From contig NC_064036.1 of the NCBI RefSeq assembly GCF_932526225.1, forward strand, positions 4,967,519-5,031,518: 64,000 nt of DNA, given 5' to 3'. A program made the translations under genes and the position numbers. Source of the stretch: Nematostella vectensis (taxonomy: Eukaryota; Cnidaria; Anthozoa; Actiniaria; Edwardsiidae). This document shows, piece by piece, positions 22,661 through 49,067 of the stretch. Numbering within the stretch: the stretch's first letter is position 1; each line of letters opens with the position of its first letter. The notes under the pieces were generated by a model. That model saw only the letters and a program-made list of their open reading frames with translations. It was not told the DNA's origin and did not search any database.

Positions 22661-23785
22661 ATGCACAAGTCATTGCGAGAGTCAAGTCTCAGCAATCGAG
22701 CATATTCCAAAAAAAAAAGAAGAAAAAATAGTCGATTCGTTATGGTTAGCTCAAGCTTTAAGCGGGTCACTTGTATATCATCAGGAGTTATATCACTATT
22801 TCTATCATTCATAACAGTTATCTGTAATGGCGGTTTGCTTTACATGCTGTATAAGGACCCTCTACGCTGCCTCAGGAAACCCGTCACCGTGTTCATCGCT
22901 TCGCTAGCGATCGTGGATTTCCTCACAGGGCTCATCTCCGATGTCTCGTTCGCTGTTCATGAGTTCGAGTGCGTCATGGGAGCTGGCAATCCCCCTGGCG
23001 CCATAGGGAACTTCTCTGGTATCTCCTATTTCTTTACCGTCAACAGTGCGTTGCTACTGGTGGCCGCGTTGTCAATCGAACGTTTAATCGCGGTCGTTTT
23101 CCCACATTTCTACAGACGATCAGTCACTAGCAAGCGCATTGTGATGTTGGTCGCGGGGATCTATATCTTCTCACTACTGTTTGCTTTGCTGCAACTCGCG
23201 AGGATCCCTGAAGAAATTTACCACAACATGGACCTAAACATCCACATAACATTCCCATTATCAACTGTTACCATCATGTATACTGTGATTTACATTAATC
23301 TGCGGAAGCGGAGAAAAGTGGCCGCTCTACAGATCGCAGCGCCAGCGGTGTTGAATCTAAGGCGCGCGTCGGCGATACAATCAACTTCTGATGCTCGCCG
23401 CGAGGCGCGAAACATGAGAATTGAGCAAAAACTTGTAAGCACCGCATTTATCATCGTTTTGTGCATGGTGGTAGCGCTGGTTCCATATCTCGTGTTTGTG
23501 TATATGGAAATGGAATGCCCCAGTTGTATCGATACAGAGTGGTTTTTCGCATGTAGGAGACTATGTGTCCCCTTCCTCTTCATCAACAGCTCGGTGAACC
23601 CTATCATTTACGCGTGGCGTTTGGAACATTATCGTAAATCATTCAAAGCTATGCTAGTTAGCGCAGATGACTCGCTTGCTTTCGAATCCAGAGACGATAT
23701 CCTCAACACACGTCCTGTCATTCAAGTTGAAGACGCGTGCAATCAGACTTATAACCAATCGTTAACATTGACAACTTCAACGTAA
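22661..23785 (+). CDS. Rhodopsin-class (class A) G-protein-coupled receptor, orphan
   Basis: Intronless, 374 aa from the first ATG. An ATG at 22742 would give 347 aa and drop an odd basic N-terminus (KKKRRK); I think the shorter form is at least as likely. Seven hydrophobic segments are visible. Landmarks: TM2 SLAIVDFLTG with the conserved LAxxD, TM3 end IERLIAV in place of DRY, and TM7 SSVNPIIYAW (NPxxY). TM6 reads CMVVALVPYL, keeping Pro but lacking the usual CWxP tryptophan. The third intracellular loop is moderate and basic. The C-tail (about 60 aa) is Ser/Thr-rich. It resembles the many single-exon orphan class A receptors of cnidarians; the ligand is unknown. Confidence 0.9.
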   Translation: MHKSLRESSLSNRAYSKKKRRKNSRFVMVSSSFKRVTCISSGVISLFLSFITVICNGGLLYMLYKDPLRCLRKPVTVFIASLAIVDFLTGLISDVSFAVHEFECVMGAGNPPGAIGNFSGISYFFTVNSALLLVAALSIERLIAVVFPHFYRRSVTSKRIVMLVAGIYIFSLLFALLQLARIPEEIYHNMDLNIHITFPLSTVTIMYTVIYINLRKRRKVAALQIAAPAVLNLRRASAIQSTSDARREARNMRIEQKLVSTAFIIVLCMVVALVPYLVFVYMEMECPSCIDTEWFFACRRLCVPFLFINSSVNPIIYAWRLEHYRKSFKAMLVSADDSLAFESRDDILNTRPVIQVEDACNQTYNQSLTLTTST

Positions 23786-24470
23786 TTGTCCGGGGAATTA
23801 GGGGTGACAGAACATGGACGAACATTCATCTTCCACAAGTCTAGTGAAATATTATACATATCTATATAAATATATATTATAATTTGTCTTTCATGAAATT
23901 ATTATTGGGTTTGTATTCTAAAGACTCCTACTCTTTGGAGAAGCCCGCATTGCATTTTGTGGTAGATTAGATTTTTTTAATCACATGGTTCTTAAGCCGC
24001 GATTTTGCTGTTATGTAGGGCGCGATGTACTTATATCTGTAGAGACGACACCAATATAATTAACGATACATTTTGTTCGTTGTTGCTTTTGCCTTCAGTA
24101 GCGCGCAATAGTAAAACACATTGCCTAAGTGATGTTCCTTGGATACAAAAAAAAAAACGAAAGTGTCTGCATAACGAGCTTTCTACACAAGTACCTGTTA
24201 CCCGACATTACAAATTACTCTTTTTTTATAAGAACGTCTAATTTTCAGTAAAGGCTGAGCCGCTCTTATTTTGGGGAATTTGAAGGCTGAAAAAGTTATT
24301 AAATTTCAGTAACACTGCAGTCTGAAATAGTCTGTGAACGCAAAATATTTCTTGCCCTTATCTGAGCCTCGGTATGATTCTTATTAAAAAATGTGTACAA
24401 ACGTATTAATAATATATATTTCATAAATCTTGCCAAACATACATCATAAAAAGAAACAACAATGGAAAAA
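23786..24470. other. Intergenic region after the GPCR
   Basis: AT-rich, nothing recognised apart from short TATATA tracts near 23855-23880. Confidence 0.5.
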
Positions 24471-24533
24471 GTTTTATCTTGGCCTGAATGTATTAATAAA
24501 TTTAGAGGCTTGCGTAGAAGGTCGCATTGGTTT
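24471..24533 (+). repeat. Left arm of a 63-bp inverted repeat
   Basis: Begins GTTTTATCTTGGCCTGAATG and ends GGTCGCATTGGTTT; 62 of 63 bases match the reverse complement of 28341-28403. Confidence 0.9.
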
Positions 24534-24794
24534 CTCGCTTATTCTAGCAAGACGGTGAGCTCCCACTTGGCGCAAGCACAGAAACAAGTCGTTCGTCCAA
24601 ACACAAACTCAGGCTAAGAAAATCAAGAAGCTGCGGTCTTTTGCTTTTGCCTTAGTAAGAATTGGAAAATTACTTGCGGTGCGCCTGTGAGTTGCGTGAC
24701 ACTGTTGTATGACCTGTTATTCGAGTTATCCATTTAGAATATTACTAAAACATCTTGTCTTTTTAAGAATAAGTGTTCTAGCTATTTTTTTATA

Positions 24795-27045
24795 AGAAGA
24801 TATTGTAAGACCAATGAGCACGGCATCCGTGAGACTATCACACATCGCAGATATAAGAACTTCGACGTACAGGCCTTCCTAGATCACCGAGACCAAGCTC
24901 CTTGGAACGTACTCGATATGTTTGATGATCCTGGTTATGTTGTCGATGATTTCAACAAAGACTTTTACTGTCATCGCAGACACCCACGCGCCGCTGGTGC
25001 AGAAGCGAGTGAAAAGAGCTACCCAGACTCCTTGGATGGCAGACACAGGCTATTTAGCCATCAACCACCGTGACTCGCTACTGGGGAGAGCTCGACGATC
25101 TGATGATCCTCAAGACTGGTCTATTTACAAGCGTCAGCGCAATTATTCTTTTCAGCTTATCCGAAGGGCTAAGAGTGGATACTACAAAGAGTCTTTGGAT
25201 GATAGCAAGACCCCAAAAACAGTTCTGGAAGCATTCAAAAAGAGCAACAAAACCTGCCTCAGTGTCAAATATAGCTATATGAGAGAGAACCTCAAAAGAC
25301 CTCCTCGAAGTGGCAAATGCATTCAATGAGTTCTTCGTTAATGCTACACAGAACCGGTTCAACTGAAAACACCTGCTTTGAACGTTTGAGGTCATTCGTC
25401 AATGGTAACATATCTCCTCCTACAACCTTCTCTATTCCGAACATCATGTTTGAGTATGTGGCATTCAAGTTTGCAAGGCTACTCGGCTTGATGGGATCAG
25501 CGCTAAGTCGCTACGCTCCGTACCTCCTGTCATCGCTGCGCCACTGACCAAAATCATCAACCTCAGCATCTGTAAATCAGTCTTCCCCCACATGGAAACC
25601 GGCGAAAGTTACTCCTGTGCTCAAAGCTGGTGACCATTTCAGCGTGAACAACTACAGACCAATTACCATTCTACCCATTGTCTCTAAGGTCCTCGAGAGA
25701 CATGTCCACCTGAAACTAAACAACTTCCTGAATGACCATCATCTACTAAGCCCTTACCAGTCAAGATTTAGACCTCAACACTCCTGTGAGACGGCTATGG
25801 CTATGATTGACTTAGTGGACGTTCTTCTGACCAACATGGACAACGGGATGATCAACGGGCTGACACTGATTGACTACCGAAAGGCAAACGATCTTGTGGA
25901 CCACAAAATTCTGTTAAAGAAACTCGCTATTTACAATCTCTCTGAGTAAACAATATCATGGTTCAACTCCTACCTAATGGATCGTCAACAGATCGTCTAT
26001 CAGTGGACCACTTTACAATGCTCTTCAAGTATTACCAGGTGTACCTCGGGCTCCATACTGGGTCCATTACTTTTTTTTTTATATCCGTGAATGATCTACC
26101 CCTTTTCAACTCGTGCACCATGACCAAAATTTATGCTGGCGACACCACACATCTAGCATCCGGTAAAGCAGATATACAAAAGTAGCAACATCTCTGTGTG
26201 CTGAGTTGTCTTCTATTAATATCTGGGCTATAGAAAATAGAATGGCACTTAATTGTGACAAGACCCAGTCAATGATTGTTTGTAGTGATCCTTAGCTACG
26301 TGAGATAACATCTTCAAGTGAAACTCTAAAATGTCTCCATTGGCAACAAAAGTCTGGAGACGGTGCCATCAGTCAAGCTTCTTGGCCTCCAACTTGACAG
26401 CACTCTGTCTTGGGATTTACATGTTGAATACATTTTAAAGGAAATAAGGAAAAGGTTTGGGACTACTGAAGCGAACGAAAAAGTTCTTAACTTTAAGTGC
26501 CAGAATATCGTTCTATAACGCTCTCATCCAGCCTATTATGAATTATGGGGCTGTAATTGGGGTGACTGAGTTTCAAAAAGCACACCGACGACATGATGAC
26601 CTTTTACAGAAGCGAGCTGCCCGAATAAAAATGGATGTAAAATGGGACCACCCATCAGCGAAACTTTGCTACTCTGGGAATAGTGACATTTAATAAGCGG
26701 GTGTGGCGTCTGAAATGTGAACTTATGTTTAAAACTTTAAATGGGCGCACCTCCGAATATTTAAGTAATAGGTTTAAACAATTTTGTTCTCAACATACCA
26801 TCAATACTAAACGTCAATAGTAAACGCGGAGGTCTGATTGTAGCTCGTGTCCATCTGTCTCTCGGACAACCAACTTTCGCCTTTGGTGGGGCCATGGGGC
26901 CAAAGCATGGACTGCTCTTCCATTGAATGTTAGGGAAAACGAATCCCTTACTACCTTTAGTGCTGCACTTAAGGCTTGATAGGTAAACATATATATTTAT
27001 ACTGTTCCTACGAAAATTGCTTCGTTTAAGACTATTGTAAAACAT
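24795..27045 (+). mobile_element. 5'-truncated, decayed non-LTR retrotransposon (CR1/L2-type)
   Basis: The plus strand holds, with several frameshifts and stops: a linker segment (about 24810-25330, HAPLVQKRVKR), the reverse transcriptase palm (about 25617-26185: NYRPITILPIVSKVLERH, then SPYQSRFRPQHS) and a C-terminal part (26457-26693: ISFYNALIQPIMNYG, QKRAARI). The catalytic YADD box reads YAGD (26132-26143) and the first catalytic block has lost its usual KAFD (KAND). Upstream endonuclease sequence is absent, as expected for 5' truncation. It cannot be active. Confidence 0.88.
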
Positions 27046-28196
27046 TATGTATATTTGTTATCATTATATTATCAATATGTATGTTTGTAATAATTTAATA
27101 ATTTTCCGAGAGCCACATATATTATCTGTGTTGGATAGGTGTCATTAGGTGCTTCTTAGAAGCATTTTAGGGCTGAAAATGTTTTTAAGGATGTTCTTAA
27201 ATTTCAGTGTATGAGAATATGATACCCAATAAAGTATTAAAAACAAATTACACAATTGGTCAACAACGATGATATTCAAGGTTGTTACTATGAGCGACAT
27301 TCTTACAAATGTTCTTAGAATTTTGCGAATTCTCAGGCTGGATGTTAGTATAAAAAAGGTATTATAAAACAAAAAAAAAGGTATTCTTTTTATGTTTTAG
27401 CTATATAAAGGAGCCGTTTTAATTGAGGGATGGATGGAAAGTAAACCCATAAAGCGATTCAAGCGACAATATCAACTATATTCTCATCTCCAAAGTCTTA
27501 CAGAGTACAGTAACTTGGTTGCGATCCATAAATCCAAAATCTTAATAAGATCATCACGGTCTCGAGTTTCTTGTAATATTTTATTGTATGAGTGCTTTTT
27601 TTATAAACGCCTCACAAGGAATCACGAAATGTCAAAATAGCTTTGCTTATTCTACCTTACGGCAGCTTTGGCCGAAACACCGCTCTCGCTTGCGTGTGTT
27701 TTCACGCTGGGTTCAACAGCGGCCGACACGGAGAATGATTTTATATTTACAAACTCTAAATTCGTACGGCCGGTTATTAGATTTGCCTCCCACGATACGC
27801 ATTAGCAGCGTATCCTTCTCCCACTGAGATTCTATCGTAAACAAGACACGGGTTAATTGAGAAAGCATCTTTTGGTCTAGTTTATTCCTTGCGGCAACTG
27901 TATCTGTCTTTCTGGGTGTTTGAATGGTGTTCTGAGGTAGTTTCTTGAGATTCTCTTTGTAAGGAGAACACTTGTATTAAACCTCATAAAACTTCCTTTA
28001 ATGACTGGTTTGAAAATGAGGAAACTCTGGCGGAAACACCTTTACACGCTGAAATGACGTAGGACTAGGGCGTCCTTTAGAACTCGTAAAATAATTGGCA
28101 CACATAAAAAGTAAAATTAGATTTGTGAATAAAAAAACGTGGAATGAAATGGCTGATAAAATCGCTGTCGGCAATTTGAGCTACTTAGGCCTAGTT
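27046..28196. other. Intergenic region between the retrotransposon and the right inverted-repeat arm
   Basis: AT-rich; short frames only, nothing recognised. Confidence 0.45.
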
Positions 28197-28330
28197 TTAA
28201 GGCCGCATTAACATCGCATTAAATTCAGCCGTATTAAATTTGTACAATTTAATCATGCGCGTTATTTCGGCGTCTAAAACCTTTTTATACGGCCGGTCGA
28301 ATTTAATACGGCTCTGCGAGATAATACGCC
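28197..28330. repeat. Small palindromic repeat
   Basis: GCCGTATTAAATT near 28229 is complementary to AATTTAATACGGC near 28304. Lies just inside the right inverted-repeat arm. Confidence 0.5.
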
Positions 28331-28340
28331 TGGTCCAGGC

Positions 28341-28403
28341 AAACCAATGCGACCTTCTACGCAAGCCCCTAAATTTATTAATACATTCAGGCCAAGATAA
28401 AAC
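28341..28403 (-). repeat. Right arm of the 63-bp inverted repeat
   Basis: Reverse complement of 24471-24533 with one mismatch, 3.8 kb away, the retrotransposon remnant lying between. Confidence 0.9.
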
Positions 28404-29691
28404 ATATTCCACTGGTAAACCTTTTCGTCATAAAAGCTTTTTACAGTTAAGCGGTTTCTGCATATTCTTTTTGTATTGTTTTTTTTTGGAAAGAATCTCC
28501 GGAAGACATAATTTTCCAATTTCCCGTATAGTAACTAACCATTGGAATATTGCGTTTCGCTCTTGGTATTCCCTGTTTTTGCAGACCTCTATACACCCCT
28601 GATGGGGATTTCTACCCTTAACCTTTTTGCTGCTTCTCTTGTAGCATCTATAAACCTCTAAATCTCCCTGGCAAATTAAACCTACCCTAAGCGAATATTC
28701 CCATCGATCTGTTGGTGCCTTTTCCTCCCAAGGACAATATAAAAACAGATTGGAATTTATAATTTTGCTGAAAACCTACTAAAAAATTTGAAAGTTTTTC
28801 TTTGTTAGATTTTTGTAAGGGATAGCTTTAACCCTTAGCCCATTGAAAACATTAGAAACTCCCGTTTCCAGAGAGACGTTTAGTATATGACGCTTATGTG
28901 TACCATTTCTAAAGCTTACCCGGGGTGTTTCAGGTATATTGATTTTTATAAATGATTTATTTTACCAGTAATTTGATTATGTATTTTTCCAATACTGTTG
29001 ATCTCTTGAGTACACTCAACAAGGTCTACATATAATTGGCTTTAATGGGAGTCAGTAATTGTCAGCTTATGAATGGACCATTTTATTCTGATGCAAAGTC
29101 AAAAGTGTTCTCACATCACCTAAGTGTTTTATCAGCCTGCAAAGCCCCCTCAAAAGCAGTTACTTAGAGATGTCAGGTTGCTGCATAATGGCACAACAAC
29201 ATAAAATGAGCTCGACCCCTGTTTACAAGGCTTCGACGTTTGAAGAGAAACAAGAGAAACAGTCACCGCTATATCAGATTACATAGCGCGGTTAAGCGAT
29301 TGCTTCATTCGTAAATGATACCGATCACATATTTAATACATGCTCAAAAGCGCCCGGGGACAAACAAGCATGTGCTTATGGGCGAAAAATGAATAGAGTG
29401 ATATGAGTTTGGTACGTAAATAACGTGTTTATAATATTGTTTTATCGGATTATTGCCTCGGAACTACAAACATGCAAAGACAAAACTTAAGCTAAATGAA
29501 ACCCGCTGTTGTACGCGACTCTTGACGCCTAGCGTTAGTTTAGCCGTACCTTAAAATTAATTACGGTAATTTAAGGGAAATAAAGTACCATATTATGATA
29601 ACAAATTGCTAATAATCTTACTAGAACTGAAATCAATCTAAATTAAGCCCATTATATCCGGGTTGGTATTTGATTGACAACTAGTGATGGA
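28404..29691. other. Intergenic region upstream of the small-peptide gene
   Basis: No coding signal seen on either strand. Confidence 0.45.
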
Positions 29692-29698
29692 TATAAGG
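29692..29698 (+). promoter_or_regulatory. TATA box of the cysteine-rich peptide gene
   Basis: TATAAGG about 50 bases before the start codon, consistent with a transcript start near 29720. Confidence 0.45.
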
Positions 29699-29744
29699 GA
29701 TAAGTATTTGTCTTTGACTCAGAGAACATCCCGCAGCTGACACC

Positions 29745-31481
29745 ATGAACACTAAGCTTTTTGGTATTGTGTTTCTGTGCCTTTTTGCCATATGTTTGGC
29801 AAAGCCAATGGACATCAACAGGGCGCCACAAGGTATGTAGAAGCAAGAACCACTCAAAATACCTCGTTTTGTGACGCATAAAATCTAATTCAAAACGTAT
29901 ATACATTGACTAGCACACAAGCATGCGAAAGACGCGCGATATTTTCTCATGAACGAGGATAAAAAGAAATGCAAAGAATGCTTTGAATCATTTTAAAAAA
30001 TTTTCAATCTTCATGCAGAAATTATTACTTTCTTATTATTTTATTTTGATATCGATATTCGATATCTATGCTATAGCGAATTGCATTCAAGCAAATATTG
30101 CATGCTTTTATTAATGACTGGTATTCAAAATAACGAATTCAAAATAATGAACCTGAAATTCAAAATAATGAAAATGATAAATACATACAAACTTTTAATC
30201 CATTTCTGAGACAGTTTTTTCTTTGGACAGATAATAATATTGGTTTGATTGAGACAAGATTCAGCCAAAGTATAGGAGCCTCACAATCTTTATATCTAAA
30301 AAAAAGAATTCAAGGCTTATTCAATTTCCTTTATAGTCAATAGCAAAAAAGCTTTTTAAAAGCAATTTTTCCGGATTCTCCAATGCCTTGGCGTCTGTTG
30401 AAAAGAAAAATGAAGTAACTCTCGGTTATCCTCACTAACTTCTGTAGCAGGTAAAAATAACGTTCTGGGATATGAGCGACAAGGACTTATGGGCAATCTA
30501 CCTCTGGATTATTAATTATTTTTCCGCGATTTTTAAACCAAATAGGCTAGGGACTTCTTCTTTTACATTAGATAATAGTAGCGGGAAACCGCGGCGTGTT
30601 ATTTCTCATAGAGAGTTCTGAAGGTGATAGCAGTGAGAGGTTCGTGAGGGCAGAAAAGTGCGGAGGGTGTTGCTGGGACCCCAGGTGAGAAGCTTCCCGT
30701 TACAGTTGCAAATAGACTTGATTATTAATTATTATGAATAGTCAAATTCTCATCAGGGATTTTAGGGCGGTTTTGGTGGACAAATCTGTTAAACTACCCA
30801 TTTCCTGCAATTTACGCGCATGAACACTATCATCTCCCGGCATGATATTTGGCGCGCAGGGACTGGTTCCTAGAAAGCAGGTTAACATTAACCCAGGGCT
30901 AAAAACGGCTATCTCGACTTTTGATTGGATAAAAAGGGCTTTTATCCCTGGGTTAGCGTTAAGCTGCTTTCTAGGAACCAGGCTCAGGAGTTTAAGTCCT
31001 CCCCCTACTTCCTCCAACTCATCATGCGCTTTTATGGTACTTTCCGGTACCGTCATTCCTCTGCAGTTTAATTGACGAGCTGTACTGCTATTAATGGGCT
31101 AAGTTCCAAATTCATCTTGCGCTCAAGGGCTGTTAAGGAACGAATTTGTTAATACTTTTTCTGAAATTCCATTTCGCTGTTTTTCTCGGCCGTATATGAC
31201 GAGGAGTGGAGGTAAAAAGCAGACCTGGACTAAAAGTCATTCCAACGATGGTTTAGGATGGTGCATCGGCAAACTGACTAAATAATTATTTTAAAAAATT
31301 GCAATATTTAACACAATAGTAATCTGGATTCAACCTTTCACATTTTACGTATGAGCTTTAGGAGAACAAGATCAATGGGGCCTGTTTTTCTTGACTAAAG
31401 GCGTAAATGCAAGTGCGGATAACATTTTGTTGCTTGTTTTCCAGATGCATGGGAACTATGCAGTATTTCAGTTGTTGCTGA
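29745..31481 (+). CDS. Small secreted six-cysteine peptide precursor (toxin- or defensin-like), 65 aa
   Basis: Exons 29745-29832 (phase 1), 30612-30684 (phase 2) and 31445-31481 join in frame; donors GTATGT and GTGAGA and acceptors TTTCTCATAG and TTTTCCAG are good. An acceptor at 30623 would also keep frame. Exon 1 has a CACCATG start and a signal peptide of about 19 residues ending in LA. Exon 2 encodes a short acidic pro-region and the first three cysteines. Exon 3 encodes the last three, with the stop directly after CC. The pattern is C-x2-CC-x4-C-x8-CC in about 20 residues. A TATA box lies upstream and two AATAAA signals (31517, 31530) lie 36-50 bases past the stop. I do not recognise the family. 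A venom or defence peptide or a hormone-like peptide are possible; the function is not shown. Intron 2 holds a hairpin MITE. Confidence 0.72.
30863..30981. mobile_element. MITE-like hairpin in intron 2 of the peptide gene
   Basis: CTGGTTCCTAGAAAGCAGGT at the left is complementary to the right end GCTGCTTTCTAGGAACCAG, with an internal CCCAGGG / CCCTGGG pair. Confidence 0.85.
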
Positions 31482-31516
31482 TGTTCTTCAAACACAACAA
31501 ACCATGTCATCCACTA

Positions 31517-31535
31517 AATAAATTATTGGAATAAA
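31517..31535 (+). terminator. Two polyadenylation signals of the peptide gene
   Basis: AATAAA at 31517-31522 and again at 31530-31535. Confidence 0.65.
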
Positions 31536-31599
31536 ACCAGTAAAATAATTTCCTTTTCGCATGTCCTTGACTATAAAATAAATAACGAAACATATACAA

Positions 31600-31914
31600 C
31601 AGAACCCGGCTAACTAGAACGCGGGTTAACACGAACTCCCCTCCATTAACTCGAACCGAGTCTGAATTCTCTTGGAATTTGGTCAATTTTCAGTAACTTT
31701 TGAACAATAACTTTCTGTTTATAGGCTTCTTTCCCCTCATAACTCTTTCTAACTTTCTTCTCTTTTCTCCTCAAAATTAAAAATAAAGATAGATGTTAAT
31801 TTTTTTTTCGGTTCTTGACATAATATATAAGAGATTTAGTTCCATCAAGAATACATGGATAAAGATACTTTGTTATAATTTATATGGTTTCCTAGTTTGA
31901 GTTAGCTGGGTTTG
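31600..31914. mobile_element. pogo/Tigger-like non-autonomous element
   Basis: Left end CAGAACCCGGCTAACTAGAA and right end GAGTTAGCTGGGTTT are inverted relatives, and further AACTCGAAC motifs lie inside the left end. This style of end is typical of pogo-type elements in invertebrates; assigned from memory of the motif only. Confidence 0.5.
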
Positions 31915-32997
31915 GGAGGGGCTTTAATTAAAACAACAGCTGTAACATACTTTTTTGTGCTTTACTGTAATCTAAGTGACCTATACGCATTACAAAAATA
32001 AGTCTATAGATAGTACAAATTGTATCATCTATTAGATAACTTCTGATCATTCCATATATCATACAAGCCACCGCCAACATCAAAAAAGCCGGTAACATTA
32101 TTCAATGATGTTCGTTAAAATCACTCTCATCATCAAATCGCACTACAAGCCATCGAAGCTACAACCGTCTCCACAATAACCACCATTAACAACCATTATA
32201 ACAATAATATACATATAACCACTACGAAAAAATAAATCACTATAAACCATCAACACTACTAACAATTATTAATAATTATTATTATCATTACAATAATTAA
32301 TAATATTATTATCATTATCATCACTGTATCACCATCATCTCTGACATCAGCACTACCAAGTCATCAATATGACAAACATCACGATCATCAACATCATCAT
32401 TACCACCCTATCTATCATAGCTAACACAATGAATACCGACCCTACTTTGCTAATTACTCCTTCGATCTTACAACTTATACCTTATTATTATCACAATCAT
32501 TACAATTACAATATTACTATCACCTTCACTTTCTAAAGAAAACAAAAATATAGTTTGAACGAAAGTTGGTTGAATAAAGAAGTTTAATTATAGTATAATT
32601 AAAAAAAATGTATACCTTTTATACAAAATACTTTTATTAAATAACGAATAAATAGCATCGATATTCATCATCATTGACAGCAGCACAATTATCATATCAT
32701 CATTACTGCTACCATCATCGTTTATATACATAATATACATTTAGTAGTCAACATTTCTTTCCTGTAAGAGTACAGAGTGCCATCAACACTTTGTCAATAA
32801 TGGGCAGTCGCTATCAGTGTGACACGGTACGTGACATAGGCCTCGTTACGGCTGTAAATAAGGTACTCACGTCTTTCCACTGTAGTCACGTGGTGGATCG
32901 TGTCGTGATATTTTCGTGATGTAGTGCCGTTATGGGCTTTTCGGTCTTAAAGAGTTTCCAGTCGGACATGTCGTTCCTTGTTGTGTTGGCCGTGTAG

Positions 32998-33096
32998 TGT
33001 CATGTTTCGACCATTTATATAGTTCTTGACGTGCCGTGGTATGTCGGTTGTGTCGTGCCAAATGTCGACCATCTATATAGTTCCTGTCTAGCCGTT
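32998..33096 (+). repeat. ~58-bp direct repeat, two units
   Basis: TCGACCATTTATATAGTTCTTG at about 33007 recurs as TCGACCATCTATATAGTTCCTG at about 33065. Confidence 0.6.
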
Positions 33097-33192
33097 ATGT
33101 GTTACGCCATAAAGTAGCGACAACCTTCCACAACGCAACAATGTCATCTCCCCACCTACATGAATCACCTTCATAACGTTGAGAGCGTTTGG

Positions 33193-37171
<3,979 letters not shown>

Positions 37172-38258
37172 TCTCGAAGACCAGGGACCGATTAAAGCAT
37201 CAACAGTTGTACATATTGGCTTCAGAGACGACAGTCGACGAACTCGGAGAAAGTAATCGTTCCCGCCGTAGGCCATAAGAACAGTAATCTGTTACCATAG
37301 TAACTCATGTCTGCTATTGACTTATGACAGCAGCAGTAATTTCATTTCACCAGCCAGACATTTTACCACAACTGTTATTTTCCTGGTTTCGGTGTGTGTC
37401 AAGATAAAATAAAAGCAAGCAATCATACCGTAAAAATATAAATCGTCTAAACAAGATTCACAAACTTATATGGTGAGATACCAAGACTGCATAACCTCTT
37501 TATTCCTAAAAAAAATATGCTCCCTTCATTTCCCTCATAAATATGCTTCCTTTCACTAATATGCATACGACATAATGCTTTTACAGCACATAATGATTTT
37601 GTAGGCCGTAACTTGTATTTGCATTAAAATTGCTTTTTTTCCGATTTAGTCCCCTTCTTTTTTTTCGGACGGTTGTTGCTTCACTTTCACTTGTGGTTTC
37701 AGATCTCCGTTCTTTTTTATAAAGCACTTTCAGATATTTTTTTAAGCTCCAACATGACTACCAAAAGCATATTTTCTTTCACATTCTAAAGAGCACGATT
37801 AGCGCATTAGCCAAAGTAGGGTGCGTTGGGGGAAATTTGGAGGCTAAGGGTGTCAAAACCATCTTGTTTAAAGGCCGTCATTTTTCCAGCCCGCACGGTC
37901 CATTATTACTTTACATACGGCCATTTAAGAAAAACGACAGCCATTGATGTGAACTCTCTGGGCTGTAGGGGTTGAGCATCGAAGGGGGCCTACCCGGCCC
38001 TCCCTCGAATATTGGGAGTCCTGTGGCGCGGTCGCCCCAGTCTACCTCGGTTTTCGCGCGCGCCAAGGATTTCCAATATTCGAAAAGTAAGCATCCGAAT
38101 GAGAAATATTAGCAAATAAAGACAAACAAACCACCAAATTTTGGGTTGCCTGTGCACCATTCCTGGCTAGGCGCCTGAAAAAAAAAGACTTGCCTTAAAA
38201 AAATAGATATATTTTTATTATTCAGACATTAACAATTCCATGAAGTATAAAAAATTTC
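37172..38258. other. Intergenic: upstream of the kinase-like gene, downstream of the GH116-like gene
   Basis: A polyA signal for the GH116-like gene is at 38214-38219. Nothing coding seen. Confidence 0.5.
38214..38219 (-). terminator. Polyadenylation signal of the GH116-like gene
   Basis: AATAAA on the minus strand about 40 bases after the stop. Confidence 0.65.

Positions 38259-49067
<10,809 letters not shown>

Larger units (their letters stand above)
31536..33192. other. Intergenic, repeat-rich
   Basis: Contains a pogo-like repeat (31600-31914), a CAT/ATT-rich low-complexity tract (32080-32520) and a ~58-bp direct repeat around CGACCATTTATATAGTTC (32998-33096). No genes seen. Confidence 0.5.

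Noticed and set aside
30742-31056. 104-aa minus-strand frame in intron 2 of the peptide gene
   Set aside because: It runs across the hairpin MITE; the internal similarity is the inverted repeat.
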